Positions 15,184 through 26,683 of a stretch of 64,000 nt of DNA are shown here, in pieces; positions within the stretch are counted from its first letter, which is position 1; each line of letters begins with the position of its first letter. The DNA comes from Tetrahymena thermophila SB210 (lineage: Eukaryota; Ciliophora; Oligohymenophorea; Hymenostomatida; Tetrahymenidae): assembly GCF_000189635.1 (NCBI RefSeq), contig NW_002476484.1:744001-808000 (forward strand), written 5' to 3'. The notes below the pieces were generated by a model, which was given only the letters and a program-made list of their open reading frames with translations, made no database searches and was not told the DNA's origin. A program made the position numbers and the translations under genes.

Positions 15184-16110
15184 AATCAGTTTAAAATAAT
15201 AATTTTAATTTTGTTTTTTGCTTGTTTCAGTATTATATTTAGTTATGATTCAATAAAATGTATTTTTTGATAGCACGAGCTATAATAGTTTTAGAAGATA
15301 AATTTAATTTTTTATCAATTTTTTAAATTTAATATTTTTTTGTATTTTCTAAAAAAAAATCATTTACTGCCACCCACTATTTAAAATATAAATGAATTAT
15401 CATTATTTTTTGTTATTTACTATTATTTTTTTTTGATTAAAATGGGGAATACCTCAATTTTATGTTGGTGTTAAATAGAAGTAATATGGTAGTTTTAATA
15501 ATTATTATAAAAATATAGCAAATAATTTACTAATGCTAATTAAAATTTTATACAATCCTCTTAATTGATAGGTAGTTTATTGGTTACTTTTATATATAAT
15601 TTTACAATTTAAAAAATATAAATATTTAGTCAAAACAAAAAAGCTTAAAATTAATCTAAAAAATTAGGAATTATGCAAAGAAATCATAAAAGTGTAAGAA
15701 ATATATTGAGACATTAAAAATACATTATTGTTAATAAAAAACTATTATCTCTAAAATGAATTTAAAAAAATTTTTAATGTATAAATAATAATATATAAAT
15801 AAATTTTAAATATTTCGATTAAAAATGAGTAAATTCATTTTATTTTTGAAATAATCTTAATTTCTTTATTTAATTAGATGAAAATAAATACTATTATTTA
15901 AAATTAATGGTTTTTTTCTATAAAAAAATAAACAAATAATGTAAGAAAATACTTTATTTCAATATATTTCTGATGAAAATTTGAATAATCTTAAAATTAT
16001 AGATAAATTTTGTATTACAAATATAATTAAGTACACTTTATAATACAACAATAACCTATAGTTATTGTATAAATTATACTATTGCTTCGTTAGTTAGTGA
16101 GCGAGTGGTT
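15184..16110. other. AT-rich region, probably with the unresolved 5' end of the next gene
   Basis: Nothing is recognisable up to about 15660. A short ATG-led segment at 15673 (MQRNHKS, followed by a good GTAAGA donor) is in the right phase to splice to AAATTTAAG at about 16131 and could be exon 1 of the downstream CNBD-like gene, but this cannot be proved by reading alone. Two other short ATG frames (15825, 15907) end quickly. Confidence 0.35.
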
Positions 16111-16111
16111 A

Positions 16112-19096
16112 GCTGTTTGATATAATTAAGAAATTTAAGATATTAAAAAGCTTTTTAAGACTTGTAAAAATAAATTAAATTCCAAATAAAGACTTAAAAA
16201 AATCATTGAGAGGAATTAGCTCTTAAATAGATAGCTTCATCTTACAAAGATATATACATATTTTAAACAGGCAAATAAAATGGTATACATAATATAACTT
16301 CTGAGCATATATTTAGGGTTTTTAAAATAAAAATTAAACAGTATTAATTGGAATTGAGCTAAGTAGCTTCTGATAAATATGTAGGACGGACAAATTTAAA
16401 TTAGATTTTTGAATCTCTTCCATTTAATTACGAAATAAGCTACAAGGATTTGAAGGATATGTAAGAAAAAATGTAGTATTACATATGTAGTCAGAATCAT
16501 ATTGTTTTAAATAAAGGTATTTATTGAATGTATCATTGTTTTTTTATAGACAAAGAATAAAAATAAGCATAATTATATTAATGATATATTTTTATTTTTA
16601 ATAGATAATCCTCAGATTTGTTTAATAGTTGTCTTAAAGGGAAAGTTGCAAGTTAAGCCAGCATAAAGCACGAAGGTAGGAAGAATATATGAAGCTGGTA
16701 GTAGCTTTGGGTTAGTTCAATTTGCAAGACAAACTGGAGTTGCTAAGACATTAGTTGCATTAGAGGAGTCTATAATAGCGAAAATTGATATACAGAACTA
16801 AGAATAAGCAATATTAGGGCAAAAAATTATAGATCTGATTCAAAAATGTGTTTGTGCTTTAAGAGACTTAAGCTTTTTTTCTTTATTATCTGAACAAAAC
16901 ATCTTGAGAATAATTGCAAGCTCTAAAATTTTTAATTACATGCATCAGGAAGAGTTTAAATGTTCTTTTGAGAATTACATGATAGTACTTTAAGGGAAAT
17001 TTTAAGTAAAATAAAATATATTTATTTGTTGTTAAAGTGTTTTTTAATTTGTAGAGAATCTTGTATTTTGAAGAAGAAACATTGAAAATTAGTGATAAAA
17101 AGAGTAAAATCTCCTTCCCTAAACTGTAATCAAATCAAGGAATTTCAACGGTAGATAAATTAAATAAATTTATAAATTAGTTTAACATTAAATTAAAATG
17201 TTAATAGTCACAAGAATATAATCACGGGGATGTGATCGCAACCAATCATTAATAGGAGATTTTCAAATTTAATAATGTCAATTCTGAAAATGATTATCAA
17301 GATTAGTTCGAATCAAAATAATAGCCGCAGATTGAGAGTTTTAATAATTGCTTATTTTAATGTAAAAGTGAGAGTGGGATTTTGCTATAAATTCAGAAAA
17401 CTCTTTTCTCAAAATTTATTTAATTTTATCAGGGCATTTAAAATAACAAACAAAGAAGGTAAATTAACATTGGTTAGATAACAGCTAATAATGATTCATA
17501 AACGCTTTCAAGAGACAGATAAATCTATAAAGCGAAAAACAATATGACAGATACTTCAGCCAAAAATTTTGTAAAGAGTATTTTTATCAATTAAAAGCCA
17601 GAAACTTCAAGTGGAAGGATTTAAAATTTTTAAGTTCCTAAAGTGGATTTTGATTTATTCACAAGAAGATCAAATGTTTCTCCTGATTAAAAATAAGAAT
17701 TTTATGAATGTTATTCAAGTAATAATTTAATTAAATTTTTTTTAATAAACAAATCTATTTTTTTGATATTTTAGGTAGAAATGAATCAGCTATAAAGAAG
17801 TAAATATTAAGAAACTTTTCTGAACTAACTTCAAGGAAAAGTAAAAATCAGCTATTCGCTCAACCAAACTCTAATAATTACATGAATAATGATCATTATA
17901 ATTTATTTTAAAACTTCTCTGACGATACTGCAAAAGTGTATATGAAATAAAAATAATTCTAAAATTTTAATCTTGCTCAAAGCACTTAAAGTGATGAATT
18001 CTAAACTGTCCTTAGAATGAATTAAATTATGAAAACAGATAATGAATCTGATTCAAAAGACTACTACTTAAAAGTACAGCAAAACAATCAAAATATTTTG
18101 AAGTAGGAAAATAATAACAAGGCTTTCACATACGAAAAAGACCATTAGAGCGAATACAACTTTCATAATTTACAATAAAATTTTCAAAAGGGAAAAAGCT
18201 TAATTTACAAATCATTATAGTCACTCTCAGAAAGAAAGTAAAATTCCTCAGTAAATTAACTTCTTTAATAAAAACCTCTTAACTTCCCTTAAACTCAATT
18301 TTCTCAGTAAAAGTAATAACTATAATATTAGCAACTCCTTTAAAAATAGCAGAAAAACGACCCAAATAATACAGTAAAAAGCTAAATGTAATCTCAAATA
18401 ACCTCATCAAAATACCTTAAATGTTAACCTTATTAGCTAAATCAAAATCCATTTAATTAATAATTTATTGATTAGTAATCTCACGTAATATTTCCATAAA
18501 AGTTAAGCTCAGGCTAAACAATTTAACCTAAAGATCAAAGTAGAAAATAATCTGTCATTGATAATTAAAAAGATGCCAATTTACTTACTCTTAATCCACT
18601 GTAATCTCTAAATCCTGAATAAAAAAAACTATGGGAATAAAAAATAAAGGAAATAAAAAAATCTAAAGGAAAAAACAACTCGATTCAGATAGAATAAAAT
18701 TAAATTAATAATTAAGAGAATTAAGTTATTCGTAGCCGAAACTTATCAAGATTAAAAACAGAAGAAAATGATGATTCGTTTAAATTCATATAAAAATCAA
18801 CAAATGATTTAACAAAAGAACAAATCTTCTCCCTTTACAATTTAAACGATCCAAACAATATTACTGCAACATTTACAAAGCTATAAAATACTAGTTCGAT
18901 GAACAAACTTTAAATTTAAAAGATAAAGCAAAAAATATAAAATAAAATAATTTCCTAAGACTAACAACATCATAATGATAAACATACTTTTAATTAAAAT
19001 ATATTAATTGAAGAAAATCCTGATCAATAAGAAACATAATAACAAAATTTATTTACCTTTTACAAGAATAAATCAAATTCAAGTGGTTAAAACTGA
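16112..19096 (+). CDS. CNBD-like protein with long Q/N-rich tail; 5' end unresolved
   Basis: Supported exons are about 16112-16282, 16317-16516, 16605-17005, 17055-17718 and 17775-19096, ending in TGA. The first supported exon lacks an ATG after an upstream TGA, so a further 5' exon must exist (see 15673). A 34-bp intron at 16283-16316 is needed to keep frame, short for this genome. The N-terminal half reads like a cyclic-nucleotide-binding fold: ESLPFNYEISY, then a beta-roll phrase ICLIVVLKGKLQV, and YEAGSSFGLVQF-x-AKTLVALEES where the phosphate-binding cassette should be; the FGE and RSAT residues are lost, so ligand binding is doubtful. The remaining 600 residues are extremely rich in Gln, Asn, Ser and Lys with no domain. 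It lies close to two real CNBD genes, suggesting old local duplication. Confidence 0.68.
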
Positions 19097-19448
19097 GAAA
19101 AAAATTAATTAAAATTAAAAATTATTTCAAACAATCCTCAACTAAATTAAAATGATTTATTAATTCAATCAATTAATAAAAATTATATAAATTATTATTT
19201 AAATTATTTTATTTCAATTTGTCAAAGTATTTCATTTATATACTATCTATCTTGTACTTAATTTTCTATCAAATTTACTTAAATAATTTCTAAAAGTATT
19301 CCAATTAATTAATTAATTTTTGTAAATTTATTTTTTACTATTTAAAAATTGTAAGTTTTTTAATAAAATATCTTTTTAGTCAAAAAATTAGCATACATCA
19401 CTATTTTATTTTTGTAGTTTGTCTGTCTGTTAATTAACAATAAATAGC
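19097..19448. other. Intergenic spacer, nothing recognised
   Basis: 352 bp of AT-rich DNA between two plus-strand genes; it must contain the 3' end signal of the CNBD-like gene and the promoter of the Mis18-like gene. No motif stands out. Confidence 0.5.
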
Positions 19449-20359
19449 ATGTAATACCAACAAACACAAGGAATTATTTAATGCAAAAAATGCCTCAACT
19501 TTATATCTATAACTAATAAAATTTAATCCATTTATGTTATAGATGAAATTAAATTTATTTCCCTTGAAGGTAGTATATCAAGTGTTATTAAATCGGAATA
19601 AAAGTTTATTTCTGAGTAAAACTAAGACAATTCTAATGCAGTAACTGAATTGTGTGTTTACGAAATGTTTTTGTGCAGAAATTGTAAATCGGAAATAGGA
19701 AGAATGTATATTGCAACAACTGAAGCTTATGATTTGATAAGAATGAAATTTCTATTATTTGAAGATTGTATTCAATGTTAAGTAAAATTTTCAAAATAAA
19801 ACTCAACTAAATGCTTTAAAAATAATTAAAGGACGCTTATAGCTGCGAATAATTAGACTTGAATTAGGTTTTTAAGGAAAATATAGTATTATCTGCAAGT
19901 AAAAGTGCTTTAAATCATCAGCTGTCTTCATCAAACAAAAAAAGTATAAATTATTTATCAAGAGAAGTGGTAGACCAAAAGCAAACAAACAAAGCAAGAT
20001 AATCTTCTTAGATTAATATAAAAAATGAAAGCGAATCTTAAAATCATGAAGAAATTAAAGAATCTATCAATAATATCAGTTAAGCAGTTAAAACATTCGA
20101 AGAAAGTCTTAACAGCTTTGATGAACGAATAGGAAATTCAGAAACCTAGTTAGAATATCTAAGTAGCAAAGTGATTGAATTGTTAAAGATATCTTCAGAA
20201 ATTAAAAATTAACGAACACATTAAAACCAAGATTATTCACAAAATAAATAAGATTTAAACTCTACTCCTTACTAACGCAGGAATTAGTTTGAAATATTTA
20301 CTCAAAGCAACCACAGTCGAAATCCATCATATGGATATAAAAGTGATAAAACAAACTGA
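19449..20359 (+). CDS. Mis18-like (Yippee-fold) zinc protein
   Basis: Two exons, 19449-19781 and 19832-20359, with a phase-0 50-bp intron; 286 residues. Residues 1-111 match the Mis18 pattern: a first Cys pair C12-K-K-C15, a middle strand region (IKFISLEGSISSVI), then LC-x-YEMFLC76-R-N-C79-K-S-E-I-G-R-M-Y-I-A-T, and DLIRMKFLLFEDCIQ where Mis18 proteins have the LR-x-x-F-T-L stretch. The four cysteines would bind one zinc in a Yippee-like beta-sheet. Elsewhere Mis18 proteins license centromeres for deposition of the CenH3 histone after division. The C-terminal 170 residues are polar, with a probable coiled coil at about 190-245 (EEIKESIN, then repeated heptad-like Leu/Ile), a feature Mis18 proteins also have for oligomerising. 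Family assignment rests on pattern memory. In a ciliate, centromeres exist only in the micronucleus, so expression tied to micronuclear division is predicted. Confidence 0.7.
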
Positions 20360-20530
20360 TTTTATAAGTTTTCACAAGAATATTAAAAATATTACTTACA
20401 ATGAAAGAAAGAAAGAAAATAAATAAATGTATAAAATAGATTAATTAATTTTATAAAATAGAATATTATTATTTTTGTTTTTAAAGTCTAATTAATTAAA
20501 AATTTTTTGTGTATCATTTCTTAGAACTCC

Positions 20531-23518
20531 TCACAAATTGTGTCTTCTTTGCATATGTTTTATATATTCACTGTGCTCCTTAAACTTTCTTCCACAATCT
20601 TTTTTAAAAAAAGTTATAAGTTTAAGCATTTATTATTTAGATGAGCTTAATAATAAAAAAATAAGTAATTTAGATTGTTATTTTGTTACTTGGTACAAGA
20701 CAAGCATACATCTCTTCAGGCATGCTATTAAGAATTTAATTTATCAGTCCTCTCAATTCATATATTTCAGTTATTTTGTCAGTTTCTTACTTTGTATGAG
20801 ACTATTTAAATAGAAATATCATTTAATTTTTTATTTACAATAATAATAAATTTCTAAATAATTATATCTTACAATAACTATATCACATTCTTCACCATAC
20901 TTCATAAGAGCAGCTTCAATCTTCTTAGTGTAATCTTACTGAATTTTATTATTGTTTTCCATTATGTTTCCAACGCACTATTTTATTTAAATTATATTAT
21001 TTAATTTAATACACTCTTTTTAAATTAATCTACCTTTAAAGTAATAGAAATCAAATCATTGTCATCTAAAGTGCAATCTTCTACTATTTATAATAAACTA
21101 TCCATAACACTGTTATCCATTAATTTCCTAAGTTAATTTAAAATAATACTTACAATCTGATTAAAAAAAACTAAAAATACTTAATGTCTTCTGAATTTGT
21201 GAGGTTGATGAGAGTACCAATAGCATAATAAACAATATCCTTAGAATTAGAGTCTAACAAGAGTATAACTGCATCTAATAATTTGAATTTAATTATTTAC
21301 TTAATGAGGTCTTTTGATCTACTCAAATTGCTTAATACACGAAGAGCTTCACAGCATATATCCTCACTATCATTTTGCATAATGTAGCTTCCGATTTGAA
21401 TTACAAGCTCAGCCTTCATATTTTTTTATTCAAAATCATTTGTAAGTGCTGCTTGCTTATCATAAAAAGAAACATTAGCAAGACAACTCAAAACACAGTT
21501 AATTATTTCTTAATTTTTTTCATTTATATCTTTGTATTTTTAAAGGATGAGCTTGCATTTCTTTATCAAGTCATGATAATACACTCCTTTTTTAGTGATT
21601 AAATGTGTCCCTATTTCCTAAACAGTCATTAAATTTGCTATTAAACGCAATAATTTAATTAAAGCTTCTGAATCTGATCTGATTATTTAAATATATTTTA
21701 TAAATATTCATTTAAAAAACAATTTTATTGATATCACACAAAAATGGATTTTTTAATAAAATAAAAAAATTAAAAAATTTTACTATTAAAGTTTTTAAAT
21801 TGTTGCTTTAAGCTTTTCAACAAAGTTTAATTAAATAGCTAAATTTATAAAATAGCCAATATAGTGAAAATAATCAATAAAATATTAAATCCAGTAAAAC
21901 ACTCAATTAATATTTAAAAAATTATTTTTAAAATAACAAAATTAAATAAAATTTTAAATTAAGGTTTTTAAAAATCATTTAAAAAATAAGATTGATTAAT
22001 TACTCTTTTTGCATGATTTTAAAATCCCAAGCAGCTGTAGAAAGACCTAGTTTATCTACAGTTTCATTTTTTAATGGAGTAAGTTCTCTTTAAGCATAAT
22101 ATTCAAAGCAATTGTAAATATCCTTAAAGGCATTAAACTAAAAGTAAATCATATTTCTTATAGACTCATTATAAGTGGTTATGTTTGCAAAGATAAACGA
22201 AATACGAATTATTATAAAAATGTTGGTTTTGAAAATCTTAAATAAAGAGCAGATATTTTTGATACAATCCTGGTTTTCAAATATTTTCAATGAACATTCT
22301 TTATTCAAAGATATTTTAGACAAGATTCTCATTGTGTTTAGCATGAGTTCGTTTTATTCATTTGGATAAAGTACAATTGATAAACAAAGTTTATCGATAA
22401 TTCCGAATTCTAAGAATACTTTTGTACAATTAATATCCACAGCTAAGTTTCTTAAAAGAGCAGTAATTTAGCTATAAAGCTTCATAATTTTTTAGTCTCT
22501 TTCTTCTTCCTTCTAATTAATTGTTAAAAATATATTTTTATAGCAACAATAAATATTTTTTTAGCTCAAACAACAAAAAAATGAATCTTAATTTTAAAGA
22601 TAATTATTATTTTTTTAATATTTACCTCATCCTAGGTAAGCTCAAAGTGATGCAAGTAACCTGAAATTATGTCCATTGCACGCTTTTCAAAAAATCTATA
22701 TCTAAGTTTTTCTTCATTTGCTAAGTTTTTAAGAATTTATATGAAAATATAAAGAATATCTATTCCTGTTATTTAATTATATTTAGAAGTAATATAAGCT
22801 TTTAAAGATTGCAATGTTTCAACAACTTCACCAAAAATTCCCTCTTCTACAAGAATAGAAATTATATCCTTGTCTTTAGTGTAGTTAAATATTTCCTTCA
22901 GCACAGTTATAACCAATTCTAAATAATCTTAAGTTGTCATTATTGTTTCGGTACATTCATTATTAGGGTCAACAATTCTTTGGTATCCTATCACTCTAAA
23001 CATTTATAAACTCTACTTTAAGATTCTTACTCTTCCCTTAACACTTTGCAAATTTATAAGTAAAGAAATCAAACCCTAGAGCAGACTTTCCCTACAATAA
23101 ATCTCTTAGTTTTCTTTTGTTTACTTCTACCAATCAAATATTAAAATATAAATTTTCTAACATAACTCTTTAATCTAATTATCACTATTATATAAACATT
23201 ATTGCTTAATTATTTATTTTCTTCCATAAAATAAATTACTTAAGTTTTAGCAATTGCTCTTTGGACTAAAGCTGCTAAAGTCTCTACAGTATTTGAGAAA
23301 ATTCTGTGTCAAATTGCTTATAATTCTGATACTCCTTTTCTTAAATATCTGCTGGGTCTTGGTCTTTTAAGTCTTCTTTCCTAGCATTGATATTTTACAC
23401 AGCTATTATTTATCATAATTTAAAATACTAAAATAAACTCTTTTCAAAAAGGAAAAATAAATGCTCTACATTTGCTACCGATAATGTTTCTGCTATTTCT
23501 CTTCTTCAAAAGATCCAT
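20531..23518 (-). CDS. Armadillo-repeat protein (ARMC2-like) ending in a C2H2 zinc finger
   Basis: Nine exons: 23518-23479, 23402-23240, 23184-22626, 22512-22004, 21678-21181, 21127-21034, 20977-20873, 20801-20690 and 20598-20531; 715 codons plus TGA. Most of the protein is alpha-helical repeats, for example EALRVLSNLSRSKDLI and YYAIGTLINLTNSEDI, typical of ARM repeats; the order and phrasing of the last repeats resemble the axonemal protein ARMC2. The last two introns join the ARM region to a short linker (TDKITEIYELRGLINQ) and then a perfect C2H2 finger: C690-x4-C695-x12-H708-x4-H713, two residues before the stop. The finger itself is split by intron 20599-20689. If the penultimate intron (20802-20872) were retained, the protein would stop at 20819 without the finger. 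The frame is kept exactly through both introns, which argues the fusion is real. Confidence 0.75.
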
Positions 23519-23946
23519 TTTTTTAATTTTATGTCTATTTGCTATATTTTCGTAAGCAATACTTATAAATTATCTTAATAACTAATTATTTATTTTGTAG
23601 TTAATCTAAAATTTTTTGTAAAATTTGTTAAATTTTTGAAAATATAAAATATTGTTAAATAAATTGCTTGCTTTATTTAACACATTAAGGAAACTAATTT
23701 TTAAAATGTATCAGATTTGAAAATGATGAACTAAAAATCACAAAACACAATCATTTAATTTTAATTTTTAAAGAAAAAAAAATATATAAATAACTATATT
23801 AATTAATAATGTATAAATTTTAAAGAAAACTTATTTCGATGCTTCTTTCAGCAATTAAAATCTGATAAAATACTTTAGCTATCTATATAGAATATTTATT
23901 ACTTTTTTATAAATCGATTTCATTTTAATTCACTATAAACTATATT

Positions 23947-25342
23947 TCAATTTTTCTTTTTTGGCTCTAACTCATTTTCATTTTATAAATCTTGTAAAGG
24001 GTCAGCCTCGTCTGGCCCATCCCCTTCTTCAAGTATTTCACCTGATTTCATTCTTTAGGCAGCTTCAGGATCTATATCAACTATTTCTTTACTTAGGTCC
24101 TTCAAGCTGAATTCTGCACTACCTCTTTTCTTTGGTTTTGGCTAACTTTCATGATATTTCCAGCCAGCGTAGCTTATTATTTCAAATGTACTAAATATCT
24201 AATTTTTATACTCAGGATCATTTATTTCTTTAAAGAGTGAATCATATATAGCAATACTTCCTAAAAGTGTATCTTTTAAAACTCCTTTTCTCTTTTCAAG
24301 AAGACATGAGTTATCTCCACAATCTTGCCTGATATTTATAAAAATAATTATAATTAATTTTGAATTTTATATAAATTTGTACAAAAACTGCATTAGATCA
24401 ACAGAACTTTCAAAGTAAAGCATTCTCTTTTCAGAAAAGACGGTTGGTAGATTATAAGATAATCTTGTAATCAAATTTCCTAATTCAGTAATTGTAACAA
24501 ATGGACTAACATGCTAACTCACACCACCACATCTTTCGCTTTCTGCTAAAGTAAATGCAATTCTTAGTTCTTGCAGTGTTTCTTCTCCTAATATTGCTCC
24601 TATATCAAAAAATATACAATATAAATATATGATTTTCTATCTTTTTAAATAAAAATGTGCTCATTTCATCTTAATAGATTAAATTTAAAAAAAAACTCAA
24701 AGAATTTTAATACAATTTGATTTGTTAAATTCGCTTATTACCTATATGAGTGCCATCTGGCTTCAAAGAATCTAAAATTCTAGAGAACCCTACAGACAAA
24801 TCATTGACGTAATGCATATTCATGTTAGAAATAACCATATCAAGGGATTCTGATTTAAAAGGAAACAGTTCCTCATCTACAATAAGAGGATAAATTTTTA
24901 AATCAGGGAATTTTTTATATAAATTTATTTAAGGAGCAATTAAATCAATTTCTTGTAGGCTTTCCCTAACTAGCTCTTCAGTGCTATCACAAATAAACAA
25001 ATTTTTGAGATCAAGATCTGTATGATTATAATTATAAAATTATTAGATAAAATAATTACTTCAATATGATCAAATAAAAATAGAAAACCTTGTTCGAATA
25101 TTGAAAGAAATAAATTTCAGAAATACCATACTATGGGGTATATCTTGAAGAAAGGAGGAGATAGATGGTCCTATATAAGCAACATCTTGATAATATCTTT
25201 TTATTGTGGTTATATTTTCAGCAATCCCTTTGGCAGAAAAGTCATAAAGAGGTTTCAATCTATTAACACCAAACTGAACACTTTATTATTTATTTTGGAT
25301 TAGTTTGAGTCTGTTAAAAATTTTAGATGCGTTTTTTTTCAT
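23947..25342 (-). CDS. NDUFAF5-like methyltransferase-fold protein (complex I assembly)
   Basis: Four exons: 25342-25132, 25017-24742, 24599-24389 and 24328-23947; 359 codons plus TGA. Several phrases follow NDUFAF5 in order: KIFNRLKLIQ near the start (IFDR-LK-x-Q-R), DEELFPFKSESLDMVISNM, MHYVNDL, ILDSLKPDGTHIGAI, then ETLQELRIAF-x-LAESERCGG and HVSPFVTITELGNL. NDUFAF5 is a mitochondrial matrix protein of the SAM-methyltransferase fold that hydroxylates an Arg of NDUFS7 during complex I assembly. Here the Gly-rich SAM-binding loop (normally DLGCGxG) is replaced by DVAYIGPSIS, so cofactor use may be altered. The C-terminus is acidic. The frame stays open and coding-like for about 95 bp upstream of the chosen ATG, so an extra 5' exon carrying the targeting peptide is possible. 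Confidence 0.85.
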
Positions 25343-25439
25343 AGTTTCTATTTTAAGTTTATTTACTCTTTATTGCTTGCTTTCTTAAAATTCTAATAAA
25401 TCTCCTTGTAGCGTATTTTTAGTTAAACTTTCTTGACAA

Positions 25440-26683
25440 TATCAATAGATTTAATTGCCTAAAAATTAAAATATCTTTAGGAAATTTCTTTCAATTTTTA
25501 ATTTAATAAATTAAAATTAAATCCTTCAAACCAAAAAAAACAAAACAAATAAAAATATTAATTAATTAATAATTCTTCTACATTCTTGTTTTGCATTTCT
25601 ACTTCAATAAATACAATCTAAAAAATGAGAAATTAAATTTGCTAATTTTTTCAGTTAAAAATTTAATTTAAATCTAATTTTTTTACTTTTGTTTCAATAA
25701 TTAAATTTCTCTTTTATTTTTTAAACTAAAAATAGTATTGTTTGTTTAAAAATAGAATTTTATTTTTAATTGGTCAGAGTATAGTTTTAAAACATAATTT
25801 AGATTTTCATGCAACATTGATTACAGAAATTAAGTATTAAACTCAAAGTTGCTTTAAATTTAAATAGAAAATATTAATTAATACAGTTATTTAGTTGAAT
25901 TAAATAACAAAATTTATTATTTTAAATTTTAGGTAAACTTTTTAAAGCATTGAAACTGACAAATAAATCATATATAGAAAGGAAATTAATATTTGAAGTG
26001 TTATGACAGTGATGCTTATATATACCAGTGTAAATATGAAGTCTAATATTGGATAATTCAATACATTAAATTTAAATTAATTAATAGTTTTTTAAATCTA
26101 ATGTAACCTTCAGTTAACTTTGAAACAATCAAAAATCATTGCTAAATGTTTTCTTTAATCTAATTATGAATGAGTAAAACTTTGATTTTGTTAAAATACT
26201 CTTACTATTTAAGTTATCTTATTTAAAATAAGATAATGAATTATAAATTTTATTTTAAGCAGGGTAGTGAATAATTCAATTGGTTAATTTATTTCAAATA
26301 ATTTAATAATAAAATGTAATTTTAATCGAGCTTCAATTTTATTTCTTAAAATTGTTTTAAATAATAAATTTTAAACTATGATTTTAAATTTTACAAAATA
26401 AATCTAATTTTATTGCTTAAGACAAATGCAATGAATGAACGGTTAGTTGGTTAGTTGTTTAATAAATTGGATAAACTACTTAAAAAATGAATACATAAAG
26501 AAGAGATTATATATTGAGATAATTAATCAATCAATAATTATATATATATATAAATTAATAAATAGTAAGATAAATAAGAATAAATTTTGTTTATATTATA
26601 GTGCAATTAGGATTGATTGTTAATAGTTTGAAATACACTAAAATAAATATTATTTATAATCATTTAATTAATAAATTATAAAT
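25440..26683. other. Intergenic region, nothing recognised
   Basis: Between the minus-strand NDUFAF5-like gene and the plus-strand histidine-kinase-like gene, so it holds both 5' regions. It is very AT-rich, with a short AT dinucleotide run at about 26539. A GGTTAGTTGGTTAGTTG stretch near 26440 resembles one near 16090. No open frame with coding character was found apart from the short leader next to 25342. Confidence 0.5.

Noticed and set aside
20538-20813. Plus-strand open frame of 91 codons under the standard code
   Set aside because: It is the shadow of the last two minus-strand exons of the armadillo/C2H2 gene, whose zinc-finger pattern and frame-keeping splice sites are far stronger evidence.
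22138-22369. Overlapping open frames on both strands
   Set aside because: The minus frame is part of a real ARM-repeat exon; the plus frame is its antisense shadow.
25560-25600. Minus-strand ATG (MQNKNVEELL) as first exon of the NDUFAF5-like gene
   Set aside because: The phase does not match the coding leader at 25343-25440 with any visible acceptor.
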